Positions 36,401 to 45,356 of a stretch of 64,000 bases of DNA are shown here, one piece after another (the first letter of the stretch is position 1; every line of letters starts with the position of its first letter). Under the pieces are notes generated by a model. It worked only from the letters and a program-made list of their open reading frames with translations. It did no database searches and was not told the DNA's origin. Position numbers and translations under genes: made by a program. Origin of the DNA: an uncultured Microbulbifer sp. GTDB taxonomy: Bacteria; Pseudomonadota; Gammaproteobacteria; Pseudomonadales; Cellvibrionaceae. The DNA lies in contig NZ_CANNGQ010000003.1 in the NCBI RefSeq assembly GCF_947504145.1, positions 558,001 through 622,000 on the forward strand, given 5' to 3'.

Positions 36401-39064
36401 CGGAGTGTCGTAGCGCAGGTCCATAAAGCCGCTGGCGTGACAGTGGGAACAGTTGGTTTCAAGATAAGTACGAGCGCGTTCATCGAGATCCGCACTGGTA
36501 TCTGCCGCATCCACGAAGACATCGTGGCTGTCGGCACTACCGATGTCTTCCGATAGCAGCGCGATGGTGTTGAACACATCCAGCTGATTGGCCACCGAGG
36601 TATCGGTTTCGCCATACTGAAACGCCCGGTTCAGCTGACGGGTGTGCACCGCCAGGGGCTCGCGACTGCCACTTCCTATGTGGCAGGATCCGCAGTCGGC
36701 GGCTGACTGCACGGCCCGCTGACGGTTTTCAAGGCCGCCATCCATCACTGTGAGGGTTTCGGTTACAAGATCAGCATCGCTACCGGCGCTGTTCCAGTAA
36801 TAGTTGGCTGCCTGCCACTTGCCGGTATCCTGGCGGAACAGTACGGAAGTGGTAAACGGCTTTTGCGGATTATCTGCAGCGGCAATGCTCTGGTGTTTTA
36901 CCAGCACGGTGCCGATCGGCAGATCCCATTTACTGGTTTCATCAAAGTCGACCTGCTGGTTATTGGGCACCGCAATAAAATGCCGCAGGTCCGCACCGTC
37001 GAACCAGCCCTCGGTGTTGAGTGCGTATTCGATGACACCGCTCACCGGCTCCAGCGTTTCCAGATTGGCAAACAGCCCCGTTTCGGAAAGCTTGGTAGGA
37101 ATCACCGCCGCCTCCGCATCGTCGTCCAGCACTTTATAGATGGTGGACTGACCGCCGTACTCCACGCCGTAGGTGGAGACTAGCAACGTATCGCCACTCA
37201 GATCAGTACCGAAGGAGGCGATGTTTTCTGGGAAGGCATCACTGATCAGTGCTTTGGCTTCGCCATCGACAATGGACCAGATACGCTTGGTGACGTAATC
37301 ACCGAATACGAAATTTCCGCTCAGACCAGGCAGGGAGTTTCCGCGATAAACGACACCGCCGATAATCGAGTAACCGGTTGGGTGCGCATAACCATCCCGC
37401 GGCGGCTCGAAATCGGTGCTGCAATTTTTACCCGGGTCACCGCCAAGGTCGCCGCGGTTGTTGGTGCCTTCACACACCGGCCAGCCGTAGTTTTTCCCCT
37501 TCTCGATCAGATTGACCTCTTCAAATCCGGCCTGCCCCACTTCGGTTTCCCACAGGATATAGGGCGCTTCGGTATCGAAGCTCCAGCGCCAGGGGTTGCG
37601 ATGGCCGTAAGACCAGATTTCTTCGCGGAAACCGGACACTCCGACAAACGGGTTATCCGCCGGGATTGCGTAGTATTTCCCTTTGACCGCCTGCTCCAGC
37701 GGTTTGATACGGATAAAGGTTCCCAGAAGATTATCGGTTTCCTGGGCGCCGTTATTGGTGCGTGGATCTTCCGGGTAACTCATGGTGGCGCTGTGTCCGT
37801 AAGCGCCGTCGCCAATACTTAAGTAAAGGTAACTGTCCTCTGGGTGGAACTGCATCATGCCACCTTTGTGGTCCGGGCCGCGCTGGGGCACCCGCAGTAT
37901 TTCCGTGCGCGAAGAAGCCAAAGCCTGCGACGGATCATTCGGGTTATCTACGGTCCAGCGTTCAAGGATCGCGTCGCCGTAACTGCCATCGGGAGCGCGC
38001 ACGTTGTCATCGGTACCGTGGATGTAATAGATATAAATATGGCCATTACTGGCATAGCCCGGATCAAAGGCCATGCTCAATAGCCCCTGTTCGTGGTAGT
38101 TGCGCACCTCGCTATTGATATTCAGCAGTTCGCGGATTTCGCCCGGCGCCACATCTTCGCGATTGGGAAAGGCAAAGATAGCTCCGGTTTTGTCCACCAC
38201 ATAAATCAAGTCGTTGATGCCATCCGGAATCACCATCACCGGGGACATAAACTGCCCCTGAAGGTTCGGATAGGCCACTTCGAAGCGGTAATTTCCATCG
38301 GAGACATTACCGCTAATGGGAAAGTTCAGCGGTTGTGCCAACATTGGACGCGCGCTTGGGGGAAGATCATCGTCCGGCTCTTCATCTAACCCACAGATCA
38401 CTGCCGGCAACCATTGATTGTTGATGTAACAGGGATCGCCGCTGTACATCAGGTCCGCCGTCTGTTGGCTACCATTGTCACTGAAGATGACACTGAGTGA
38501 ATCCGGCATGACGTCATTGTTCAAATGGTCCGCGAAGTCATAGCAGTAATTTCCCGCAGATACCGTCATCGCCACACCGGGCCAACCGGGCAGGTTACTG
38601 ACGCTGCCGCCGGGAGCCGGGTTCCAGAAATAGATATGCGGCGCCGCGTAGTTCTGTGGGTTGTCGAAGCAAATACTGGCTGCGGTTTGTTCGGGGGGCG
38701 GTGCGGCGATTTCAGACACCGCGATGGCTTTGCTGACATCGTCAAACGTGATGCGGTAACGGCCATTTTCCACCGAGTAGTCAGCGCCTGGATACGCCTC
38801 ATTCCAGTTCTGGAAGTGACTGATTTTGAAACGGGGGTTGGCGCTGTCAAACGTTTGCTCGGTGACCCAGACACCGGCGGTGGCGTCGTAGGTCATGGCC
38901 GTGGTATCCCAGTCGTTGGGCGTACCTCGAAACCAGGCCTCGGACCAGGTTTGCGCACTGGCGCCGAGCGGTAGGGCGAGCAGACAAGCCAGCGCAACAC
39001 ACGCGCGCAGGCAAACGGCAGCCACAGAGTGAGACACTCCGGCTTTCACAGGGGCAGAAATCAT
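33407..39064 (-). CDS. 1885-residue fusion: starch-binding modules, PQQ-type sugar dehydrogenase propeller, four c-haem sites and DUF1587/1592/1588/1585
   Basis: Signal peptide 1-38. Then, by approximate residue: 42-120 module with AWFRGTPNDWD and WNEAYPGA, akin to module 1 of the amylase; 128-215 CBM26-like (IYFWN, WPGVAMT, SDNGSQQTADL); 250-640 glucose/sorbosone-dehydrogenase propeller with catalytic-type DHKGGMMQFHPED, SIGDGAYGH and SYGHRNPWRW; 650-985 region like the SO_2930 di-haem cytochromes with CGSCH (791) and CSHCH (873); 1040-1120 Big-like Ig; 1125-1206 second CBM26-like (WPGLLM, NSGGGQQTGD); 1230-1295 InlB-like repeat; CASCHGD (1318); then DUF1587, DUF1592 (FRLFRRPLQ), DUF1588 with CAACH (1753) and DUF1585 (FYRYVVGRE). 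Inference: an extracytoplasmic machine that oxidises starch-derived sugar and passes electrons through fused haems. Could be two ancestral genes fused. Confidence 0.88.
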   Translation of the reverse strand: MISAPVKAGVSHSVAAVCLRACVALACLLALPLGASAQTWSEAWFRGTPNDWDTTAMTYDATAGVWVTEQTFDSANPRFKISHFQNWNEAYPGADYSVENGRYRITFDDVSKAIAVSEIAAPPPEQTAASICFDNPQNYAAPHIYFWNPAPGGSVSNLPGWPGVAMTVSAGNYCYDFADHLNNDVMPDSLSVIFSDNGSQQTADLMYSGDPCYINNQWLPAVICGLDEEPDDDLPPSARPMLAQPLNFPISGNVSDGNYRFEVAYPNLQGQFMSPVMVIPDGINDLIYVVDKTGAIFAFPNREDVAPGEIRELLNINSEVRNYHEQGLLSMAFDPGYASNGHIYIYYIHGTDDNVRAPDGSYGDAILERWTVDNPNDPSQALASSRTEILRVPQRGPDHKGGMMQFHPEDSYLYLSIGDGAYGHSATMSYPEDPRTNNGAQETDNLLGTFIRIKPLEQAVKGKYYAIPADNPFVGVSGFREEIWSYGHRNPWRWSFDTEAPYILWETEVGQAGFEEVNLIEKGKNYGWPVCEGTNNRGDLGGDPGKNCSTDFEPPRDGYAHPTGYSIIGGVVYRGNSLPGLSGNFVFGDYVTKRIWSIVDGEAKALISDAFPENIASFGTDLSGDTLLVSTYGVEYGGQSTIYKVLDDDAEAAVIPTKLSETGLFANLETLEPVSGVIEYALNTEGWFDGADLRHFIAVPNNQQVDFDETSKWDLPIGTVLVKHQSIAAADNPQKPFTTSVLFRQDTGKWQAANYYWNSAGSDADLVTETLTVMDGGLENRQRAVQSAADCGSCHIGSGSREPLAVHTRQLNRAFQYGETDTSVANQLDVFNTIALLSEDIGSADSHDVFVDAADTSADLDERARTYLETNCSHCHASGFMDLRYDTPLGDMRLVNVETTGGAARLRPFDHANSLAYIYQTTDNNRMPKGTRYTNPVAEALFREWIDGTSLQQVGIQLDADSDRLNGGDALTVQVNSLYDNGFTAPVPNTPSVSSSNSNVLAVEAVGRDDFVLRAGNTGTAIVTVQQGGFSAQLTIAVTSIDTAITGLEIAPKGQSLESSRQLVAVGLRADGTRENIFGQVSWSVASGPASIDQNGLVTRTGTGAVTVEASLGEFTASLNLAEGFDGIRLRYDNPDNWAQVYVHLFVTVDGQDQALTQWPGLLMSGPDADGWWTHSVEQEDLHNGQVNLVFNSGGGQQTGDQRNIGESSSFVGGAWEPWTPEGPVGGDTSRVSVVGGTTADGGRDYAIGSVITVNASDAPLGTIFGGWSGDAAPYIVSDPSLPQVQLLIPQHDLSLVALFPSATNEYEAGQNFYAAQCASCHGDQGQGAVAQALAGTGGNWQLGDLTQYIEDFMPMDAAANCTGDEAGACAYEVARLIVDEAWDSGSCNSSDCDGSNLDQRNLRLLTREEYLNSVRDIFGIDFDSSLMNPVPADGRYRNFDTASYLSADNDRTLGYEMVSEQVADLAIGQTGFMNLVSGCGDVQCVVDTLGFRLFRRPLQSAEISRYAGLYSSDDDGRLALQAMLMSPHFMYRSELGALDSESELYRLDNYEVATLLSYTFWVTTPDDTLLLAASEQNFDIAAQVDRLLADPRAERGLRRFIGGWLINNQYPFPGVSDIDLVSAFKEETVGFVLENIRTNAAFGELLSANYTWANDDLAAHYGLDSAGSDWAMRTFPAGDPRSGSGLLGHGSFLASRTSTVNPAPIKRGVYVREVLMCQEFPPPAAADFNVVFEDTDSNREATARHTSDPACAACHQFIDGVGFGFERFGSDALYRTIETIGTGEQREIDDSGSIKSLYTPATVMDPTSASYDFYSVPELASLIAGSDQGEACFARQFYRYVVGREEGASDDVIIHTASEDLRNGGGMRDMLRTLVLSDAFTLRR

Positions 39065-39207
39065 CGCTATGCTCCGGGAGTTATTGTTATCCGGATGGCC
39101 GCCCTACGTATTGTGGGCGACTTTTAATTATTCGCTGACAACCTCTCAGCGGTATGTGCAGGAACCGCTATGGCACAGCTTCAAGTTACTCCGTTACCGG
39201 GGGATTA

Positions 39208-39220
39208 CCTCACCCTCCCC
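39208..39220 (-). promoter_or_regulatory. MalT-box-like site before the giant haem protein gene
   Basis: The minus strand reads GGGGAGGGTGAGG, containing 8 of 10 positions of the MalT box and its GAGG end, 144 bases before the ATG. Flanked by GGGGCGTAG as at the sites near 24361 and 41291. Confidence 0.35.
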
Positions 39221-39282
39221 AGGGGCGTAGAGAACTGCTGCGCCGCCATTCACAATAGATGGCGCGGGGAAAATATTCAGGC

Positions 39283-39317
39283 AAAAAAAAGCCGGCGCTA
39301 GAAACTCTAGAGCCGGC
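39283..39317 (-). terminator. Intrinsic terminator after the GH13 lipoprotein gene
   Basis: On the minus strand GCCGGC-T-CTAGA pairs with TCTAG-C-GCCGGC, followed by eight Ts (39283-39290), 122 bases beyond the stop. Confidence 0.85.
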
Positions 39318-39372
39318 AAGCCTTTCGACGAGAAAGATAAGTTGGGGCCGTAGCTGGCCCCGGGGCGCCTGG

Positions 39373-39392
39373 ATTCCCGCCTGTGCGGGAAT
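39373..39392. repeat. dRS3-like inverted repeat ATTCCC-N8-GGGAAT
   Basis: ATTCCCGC-CTGT-GCGGGAAT, flanked by GG and GAC. It fits the ATTCCC-N8-GGGAAT form of the neisserial dRS3 element and of similar dispersed repeats in other proteobacteria. One copy noticed in this window. Confidence 0.6.
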
Positions 39393-39438
39393 GACAAGGT
39401 GTTCGGTTACTCGGTTACATTGATGCCATCAAGAGCGT

Positions 39439-41211
39439 TTAGCGTGCAGTGATCTCTGTGGGTTCAACCGCACCCAGCAAGAGGGTGTCGAATTCGGTAT
39501 TGAATGTGAGCACGCCACTTTCTACCCGGGCCTCGGCGCCGGAATAGTAATCTTTTACCAGTGTGCCTTCAGCGAAAACGTCAGCCGCATCTACCGACTT
39601 TTCTCCGGCGGGCATATCCAGCGCAACCATTACGTGATCCTCGTCCAGAGTACGAGAAAAGATATATGGTGTTTCGCTCAGCTGCTGGTGCACACCAGCA
39701 CCCACCGACAGATGAGACTGACGGAACTGTCCAAGCTTCTGCCAGTGGCTCAAAATCTCACTGGTCTTGGCCCGCTCAATACTGCTCCAGTCCATGGGCA
39801 CACGCATGGAGGCATCGCCGTAGGCCTGCTCGTCAATCATCGGGCGCGCGATTTCGTCACCATAGTAGATCTGCGCCGCACCGGGTGCCAGCATCAGTTT
39901 CAGCGCGGCGGTTTTCACCTGCTTGCGCTCGCGGTCGTAAGAGCCTTGGTCGTCGTGCGAACCGAGGTAATTCAGCACGGAAACACCGTCCAGCGCGCCG
40001 CCGTGCAGGATGCTCGAGTACTCGCTGAAAATGCTCTCCATATCCTGGTCCGCGTGGGCGGCGAAGCCCATATTGATCAGACTGTCGAATCCGTAGTTAA
40101 AGAAATCCACCTTGCGATCACCGAAGTCATACAGTCGGCCATCGCTGCTGGCAAAATTGTTGACGCCGTAGTGGTAAACCTCACCCACCATAAAAAAGTC
40201 GCGATCATCCAGCGCTTGTTGCGGGTTGCTCTCCTTCCATTCCACCAGCGCCAGGCTGGCTTCTTTTTTCAGTACCGCCCAGATTTCCGGCTCAACGTGC
40301 TTGACGGTATCCACACGGAAACCATCTACGCCGTATTCACGCACCCAGTCGGTAAGCCATTTAACGATGTAGTACTTGGGCGCGCGCGGATAGCCCGTAC
40401 GCGCAAAGAAAGCATCCAGCTCCGCCACTTCCTGGTCGAGACGGCCTTCGCGCTGCCACTTTTCGGTAAGCTGAGGCGGCAGGTCTACGGGCTGTTCGCT
40501 CTCCGTGAGAATGTCTGGCAGGTTGTCGGTCAGCGCGCACTGCACGTTCTGGGCAAAACTGCTCCAGTCGCACTGGGGGTTGGTACGCACCCAGTCGGAG
40601 GGCCACAGCGGGTCAACACTGGTAACCGGACCGGTGTGATTGATGATTACGTCCAGCAGGATACGCACACCCTTGCTCCGAGCCACCTGGATCAGCTCCG
40701 CCAGTTCGGCTTCGGACCCGAAGTTGGCGTCCACCGCGGTCCAGTCTTTTGGCCAGTAGCCATGGAAGGCGTAGGTGCGTTTATCACCCTCGTCATAGCC
40801 GTGGACATTCTCGATCACCGGCGACATCCAGATAGCGTCCACACCCAGGTCGGTGAAGTAGCCTTCTTCCAGTTTCTGGATCACGCCGCGCAGGTCGCCG
40901 CCGAGGAATCCGCGCATATGCGCCGCATCCCCTTTGCGACCATAGGACAGGTCATTGTCTGGATTGCCGTTGTGGAAACGGTCCGGGAGCATGAAATAGA
41001 TAGTGGCACTATTCCAGAATTGGTCTGTGGTCGAGAAGGAATCCGCGACTGTCTGCTTGACCTCAGTCAAGGCGGTGCTCGCCACATCGTGCGAGGATGC
41101 CTGCGAGCCAGCCTCGGAGTCTGCCGCGGGGTTTGCGCCGCCGTCGGAGCAGGCGGTGATGGTCAATGCCGCTGCGGAGATCAGCGCAGCCAAACCGGTC
41201 ATTTTTTTCAT
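39439..41211 (-). CDS. Lipoprotein GH13 alpha-amylase
   Basis: A 590-residue lipoprotein: lipobox ITAC near residue 21, then a Ser/Ala-rich linker to about 60. Barrel motifs: YFMLPDRFHNGNPDND, FLGGDLRGVIQKL, LDVIINHTGPVTS, nucleophile GVDGFRVDTVKHVEPE, acid FMVGEVYHYG and NYLGSHDDQGS. It has a C-terminal sheet domain but no extra binding module, so it probably works at the membrane surface on oligosaccharides made by the modular amylase. A palindromic G-rich site lies 67 bases before its ATG. Confidence 0.9.
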   Translation of the reverse strand: MKKMTGLAALISAAALTITACSDGGANPAADSEAGSQASSHDVASTALTEVKQTVADSFSTTDQFWNSATIYFMLPDRFHNGNPDNDLSYGRKGDAAHMRGFLGGDLRGVIQKLEEGYFTDLGVDAIWMSPVIENVHGYDEGDKRTYAFHGYWPKDWTAVDANFGSEAELAELIQVARSKGVRILLDVIINHTGPVTSVDPLWPSDWVRTNPQCDWSSFAQNVQCALTDNLPDILTESEQPVDLPPQLTEKWQREGRLDQEVAELDAFFARTGYPRAPKYYIVKWLTDWVREYGVDGFRVDTVKHVEPEIWAVLKKEASLALVEWKESNPQQALDDRDFFMVGEVYHYGVNNFASSDGRLYDFGDRKVDFFNYGFDSLINMGFAAHADQDMESIFSEYSSILHGGALDGVSVLNYLGSHDDQGSYDRERKQVKTAALKLMLAPGAAQIYYGDEIARPMIDEQAYGDASMRVPMDWSSIERAKTSEILSHWQKLGQFRQSHLSVGAGVHQQLSETPYIFSRTLDEDHVMVALDMPAGEKSVDAADVFAEGTLVKDYYSGAEARVESGVLTFNTEFDTLLLGAVEPTEITAR

Positions 41212-41277
41212 TATCTTCTCTTCGTCGTTATCGAACGGTCATCACTGCAACCTAATGTACCTATCTGTTCCACAGAT

Positions 41278-41305
41278 TCATCCTCCCGGGGCGGGGCGTA
41301 GATGA
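41278..41305. promoter_or_regulatory. Palindromic MalT-box-like site before the GH13 lipoprotein gene
   Basis: TCATC (41278-41282) and GATGA (41301-41305) bracket a G/C-rich core; the minus strand includes CGGGAGGATG (8 of 10 to the MalT box). Confidence 0.38.
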
Positions 41306-41509
41306 AAAAATCGGCAGCTGGTGATAGTCTTGATTCCCCGCTCGCGGGGCCGCCCAAAACCGAGAAGAGCCCACTACAAGGGGCCTCCAGAATAGAGGGC
41401 GGTACATCTGCGCTGGAGAAGAAACAGGACTGCGCAGAGAGCACTCTTAAGTAACAACACTTGATGAGAGCACTTAGGGAACCAGATTTCTAATTTTGAA
41501 GGAGTGAAC

Positions 41510-42355
41510 ATGCAGGAGAAACCTGTTGTATTTGTGGTAGTAGATCCCAACGATGACCGCCACGTAGCCCTGGAGCGCGCCCTGGCCACCGCCCGCGAGC
41601 GCAACCCGCAGCCAAAACTGGCCGTATTCGTGGCCGTCGATGGTGAAGCCGTCGACACCCGCGCGGTGAACGATCACCTGTTCCGCGACGAGTTCTGGTT
41701 CCGCGACCAGATCCGCTCGCCCATCGAAGAAGCCGGAGTGGAGTTCGAGATCAATGTCTGTTGGTCCAGTGACTGGCAAGGCGCAATCATTCAGGAAGCC
41801 AAACGCTACAACGCGGAAATGATCTACTTGCCAGTGCACGCTCGCACCAGCAGCCGTCGTTTCACCTTCGCTGAATCCAAATGGCAGGTGCTGAAGCAGG
41901 CCAAATGCCCGGTAGTACTGATCCGCCCGGGCGCCAAAGATCGCCGCAAGGTGGTACTGGCCACCGTCAACTATCAGGCCCAGAGCACCCAGCAACGCCA
42001 GCTCAACCGCCAGATCACCGAGCGCGCCAACTACATCGCCGAGGTGTATGGTGCCGAGTTGCACCTGGTCAACGCTTACCTGGACTCCATGCTCTACCCG
42101 GACCGCGGTGCTCTGGCCAAGCTGGCCAAGAAAACCGGCGTTCCCACCGATCGCATCCACGTGAAGCAGGGTTATACCAACGAAGTGGTTGCCGAAATTG
42201 CCAAGGAAATCGATGCAGACGTAGTGGTGATGGGCACCCTGAACCAGTACGGCGAGACCGGTTCCCTGCTGCGCGGCAATACCGCCGAGCGGGTGATTGG
42301 CTCTGTAGAGTCCGATGTGATGGTTTGTAACGCGTTTACGACAACTGCGCACTAA
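41510..42355 (+). CDS. Tandem universal stress protein, UspE-like
   Basis: A 281-residue protein from ATG 41510 (AAGGAG five bases upstream). Two UspA domains: residues about 3-145 and 150-281. The second has the nucleotide motif GTLNQYGETGSLLRGNTAE; the first lacks it, as in UspE. Cytoplasmic stress protein. It lies between two alpha-glucan genes but is divergent from one and convergent with the receptor gene, and has no sequence tie to glucan use. Confidence 0.88.
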   Translation: MQEKPVVFVVVDPNDDRHVALERALATARERNPQPKLAVFVAVDGEAVDTRAVNDHLFRDEFWFRDQIRSPIEEAGVEFEINVCWSSDWQGAIIQEAKRYNAEMIYLPVHARTSSRRFTFAESKWQVLKQAKCPVVLIRPGAKDRRKVVLATVNYQAQSTQQRQLNRQITERANYIAEVYGAELHLVNAYLDSMLYPDRGALAKLAKKTGVPTDRIHVKQGYTNEVVAEIAKEIDADVVVMGTLNQYGETGSLLRGNTAERVIGSVESDVMVCNAFTTTAH

Positions 42356-42367
42356 CGCACTTTTTCA

Positions 42368-42389
42368 GGGCTCCGTATTCACGGGGCCC
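42368..42389 (+). terminator. Candidate terminator after the Usp gene
   Basis: GGGCTCCGT-ATTC-ACGGGGCCC, a nine-pair stem with one G-T pair, followed by a pyrimidine-rich run. Confidence 0.5.
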
Positions 42390-42479
42390 ATCTCCTCCTC
42401 TTCACCCCAAGACTTACCTTAAAACCGTTGAACCAAGTGGATTCACGGAAAGCAGAAAATATTTCAAACCATTTCCCTT

Positions 42480-42516
42480 AAAAAAAATGCCCATCAAGCA
42501 TTGCTCGACAGGCATT
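42480..42516 (-). terminator. Intrinsic terminator after the TonB-dependent receptor gene
   Basis: Minus strand AATGCC ... GGCATT stem with an inner AGCA/TGCT pairing, followed by seven or more Ts (42480-42487), 45 bases after the stop. Confidence 0.65.
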
Positions 42517-42560
42517 CTTTTGAATCCCGAGGGCACGCCCACGGGACAGACTCCCACGAC

Positions 42561-45356
42561 TTAGAACGTATAGTTTACACCCAGGAAGTACTGACGACCA
42601 AAGTACTGGATTGTACCGGTTTGGGCCTCGTTACCGAAGTAGGTCTTGTTGGGTTCATCGGTCAGATTGTTCGCCTGGAATACAAACTGTACACCGCTAT
42701 CGAGCTGATATGACGCTTGGTAATCAACGACTGTTTCGGAGTCAAAGAATGCCAGTTGACTATCAACCGCAACCTGCTCACCAACGTAGGTGTCACGGTA
42801 ACGTGCACTTACGCGGGTCGAGAAATTGTCGTAGTCAAAGAACACGGTGGTGTTGAATACGTTCTTGGAAAGACCCGGCAGAGGAATCCGGATGGACGCG
42901 CCACTGAGACCAGTTTCCGCTTCAATTTCGCTATCGGTGTAGGAGTAGCCTGTGGTGAAACCAAGTCCAGACCAGACACCGGGCAGGAATTCCAAAGTTT
43001 GCGTATAGGCAAGTTCAATACCCTGGATATAACCAGCGTCTTCATTGTTATACGCAGTTTGGAACTGGCCACCAACGAAGGGATTTCCAGATTCCGGATT
43101 CACGTCAGGAATATCAATACCTGCCGCAGCAAAATCAAACGGGTCAATGGTGATATCGGTTACGAGAGATTCAATATCTTTGTAGAAAAGCGCGGCGACA
43201 ATGGCCCCTTCCGTTTCTTCAAAGTAGTGCTCGTAAGAGATATCCAGCTGGTTGGCATACATCGGGCTCAGCAGCGGGCTGGTATTACCCCAAACGTTGA
43301 ACTTGTCCTCAGTTGCCCCTTGTTCAACCCAAGAGCCACCACCAGCCTTGAGCTTATCAATCGGCGGGCGAGACATCACCTTGGCGAGCGCGAAGCGCAA
43401 CTGGTCGTTATCGGTCAGGTGGAAGTTCAGGTTAATAGACGGCAGGTAGTCGGTGTATTCTTGGCCTACAGTGCTGACAATGTAATCGGAGTTGGTTACA
43501 CCGCGTTCGTCGGTAATTGGAGTGCCCAATCCACCGCCGACCTGGAGAAGGCCAGTACTATATTGATCGGTATTGACCACACGCAGGCCCATGTTACCGG
43601 TCACATTGACACCCAACATTTCGGTATCAATATTTGCCTGGAAGTATGCCGCGAGGACGTCTTCGTTGACATCACCGCTTTGGATCATGGTCCAGTTGTT
43701 GTCCCAGTTAGAAGTGGCAACAAAGGGGTCTCTTCCCGCTGCGGCATTGGCAGCGTTGACCAGGGCAACGGCCTGATCAAAATCAATCGCAAGGAAGTCC
43801 GGGTAACCAGACAGCTCACCACCGAAGCTCTGTGCATCCACCATGTCCGCGGTTAACTGGATCGGCAGCTCAGAGGGGTGGCCACCGAATTCCCAACCGT
43901 AACCAGCCTGTTGGCGCTGAGCAGAAAATTCACGCTCGGAATAACGCACGCCTGCTTCAACGGAGGAGAAGAAAGCCGTATTCAAGTCGTACTTCATGTC
44001 GAACTTGTAGGCATTCAGTTCATTGCGATTGATGTAGGGCCACATGCCCACTTCAGTCAGGGCAATGGTGTTCAGGTCGGTGTAGGATTGATCAGCGGTG
44101 AATGAACCCGGGTTCAGGCCATTCAGCAGGTAGTGAATCGTCTCTGCGGCACGACCATCGGCAGGATTGCTGGCATCGTTGTACAGAATCGCACGGGTAC
44201 CACCGTTAACAAACTCACCGTCGGCTTCTGAGTATGAGATATCAGATGAAAGGGTCAGCGGGCCCTGGCTCCAGGTCACGTTGATACCGCCGGACAACAC
44301 TTCGGTGTAACGAGAGTCATTGTCGTTGATATTGAACACAGCGAAGTTGCCGGTTCCATCACTGGAAACAGTCGCACCAGTAACCGCGCCATTGTTCACC
44401 GTTTCGTCACTCATATTGCCGGCAAACACGTTCTTAACGCGGAAGCCGCGAGCAAAGTTCTCGGAATCAAACTTGGAATGGAAGACATCGCCCTGAACAC
44501 TCAGGTTCTCGTTGGGCTCCCACTGGATTGCACCCATGAAACCATCGCGGGTTTCTTCACCGCCACGAACTTGAGCCTCGAAGCCTTCGCTGGCAGCCAC
44601 GGTTTCACCGTCGACTTCGGTAGAACCATTGTATTGGAAACCAACAAACTGGCTTGATGCACTCGGCTGATACAGGCGTGCATAGCCCAACGCCACACCC
44701 AGAGTGTCGTCAGCGAACTTACCCTGGTAAGAAGCCGTCATCCGGTGGCCAGTGGTGTCAGCATCGGTAATATCGTCGCCACGGTCATTGATCATGCCGC
44801 GGGTACTGACGTGGAAGGTGTGATCTTGATCGTTGTCCAGCGGATTGACTGTTTTTAGCTCAACCGTGCCCGCAACACCGCCTTCGATCAGGGATGCTTT
44901 GGGGGACTTGTAAACAGTCGCTTGTGAAATCAGTTCTGATGGATACTGGTCGAACTCAATTGCGCGACTACCGCCAGTAGTCACCTGCTCCCGCCCATTC
45001 AGGGTGGCAAATACAAAGCCGCCATCCATACCACGAATATTCAGCCCGCTCGCCTGACCGCCAGTACGCACGGCGGTAACGCCGGGCAAGCGCGTCAGGG
45101 CATCTGCGATAGAATTGTCTGGGAGCGCGCTGAGGTCACCAGCATCGACAACTTCGGCAACCACATCAGAGTTCCGCTTGGCAGCCACGGAGCCCAGAAT
45201 ACTGGAACGAATACCAGTTACGACTACCTCTTCAAGTGCCTCATCCTTAAGTGTCTCATCCTGCTCCTGAGCAATGGCTCCCATGGAGGCGGTCGCAGCT
45301 GCTGCGATGGCTGCCGACAGCAGTGCCGGCCGGAAATGTTTGTTAGTCAGACTCAT
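42561..45356 (-). CDS. TonB-dependent receptor, probable maltodextrin/alpha-glucan type
   Basis: A 931-residue outer-membrane protein from ATG 45356 (GGGAG six bases upstream; the ATG directly before it is an alternative). Signal peptide with LLSAAIAAAATASMGAIAQ, TonB-box-like EEVVVTGIRSS, plug domain (about 50-165; LPDNSIADALTRLPGVTAV, LNIRGMDGG), then the beta-barrel ending in FLGVNYTF with the terminal Phe. It belongs to the Xanthomonas/Caulobacter TonB-receptor group that imports oligosaccharides. There is no SusD gene. Location among GH13 genes and an exact MalT-box match in its promoter region suggest maltodextrin import (inference). Confidence 0.92.
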   Translation of the reverse strand: MSLTNKHFRPALLSAAIAAAATASMGAIAQEQDETLKDEALEEVVVTGIRSSILGSVAAKRNSDVVAEVVDAGDLSALPDNSIADALTRLPGVTAVRTGGQASGLNIRGMDGGFVFATLNGREQVTTGGSRAIEFDQYPSELISQATVYKSPKASLIEGGVAGTVELKTVNPLDNDQDHTFHVSTRGMINDRGDDITDADTTGHRMTASYQGKFADDTLGVALGYARLYQPSASSQFVGFQYNGSTEVDGETVAASEGFEAQVRGGEETRDGFMGAIQWEPNENLSVQGDVFHSKFDSENFARGFRVKNVFAGNMSDETVNNGAVTGATVSSDGTGNFAVFNINDNDSRYTEVLSGGINVTWSQGPLTLSSDISYSEADGEFVNGGTRAILYNDASNPADGRAAETIHYLLNGLNPGSFTADQSYTDLNTIALTEVGMWPYINRNELNAYKFDMKYDLNTAFFSSVEAGVRYSEREFSAQRQQAGYGWEFGGHPSELPIQLTADMVDAQSFGGELSGYPDFLAIDFDQAVALVNAANAAAGRDPFVATSNWDNNWTMIQSGDVNEDVLAAYFQANIDTEMLGVNVTGNMGLRVVNTDQYSTGLLQVGGGLGTPITDERGVTNSDYIVSTVGQEYTDYLPSINLNFHLTDNDQLRFALAKVMSRPPIDKLKAGGGSWVEQGATEDKFNVWGNTSPLLSPMYANQLDISYEHYFEETEGAIVAALFYKDIESLVTDITIDPFDFAAAGIDIPDVNPESGNPFVGGQFQTAYNNEDAGYIQGIELAYTQTLEFLPGVWSGLGFTTGYSYTDSEIEAETGLSGASIRIPLPGLSKNVFNTTVFFDYDNFSTRVSARYRDTYVGEQVAVDSQLAFFDSETVVDYQASYQLDSGVQFVFQANNLTDEPNKTYFGNEAQTGTIQYFGRQYFLGVNYTF

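Larger units (their letters stand above)
39065..39438. other. Intergenic region between the giant haem protein and GH13 genes
   Basis: This 374-base stretch holds the leader of the giant gene (GGAG 7 bases before its ATG), a MalT-box-like site, a strong terminator for the GH13 gene at 39439-41211 and a dRS3-like inverted repeat, each listed separately. No gene is seen. Confidence 0.7.

Noticed and set aside
39634..41301. Plus-strand frame (555 codons) opposite the GH13 lipoprotein gene
   Set aside because: Shadow of the GH13 gene; no start signal or domain.
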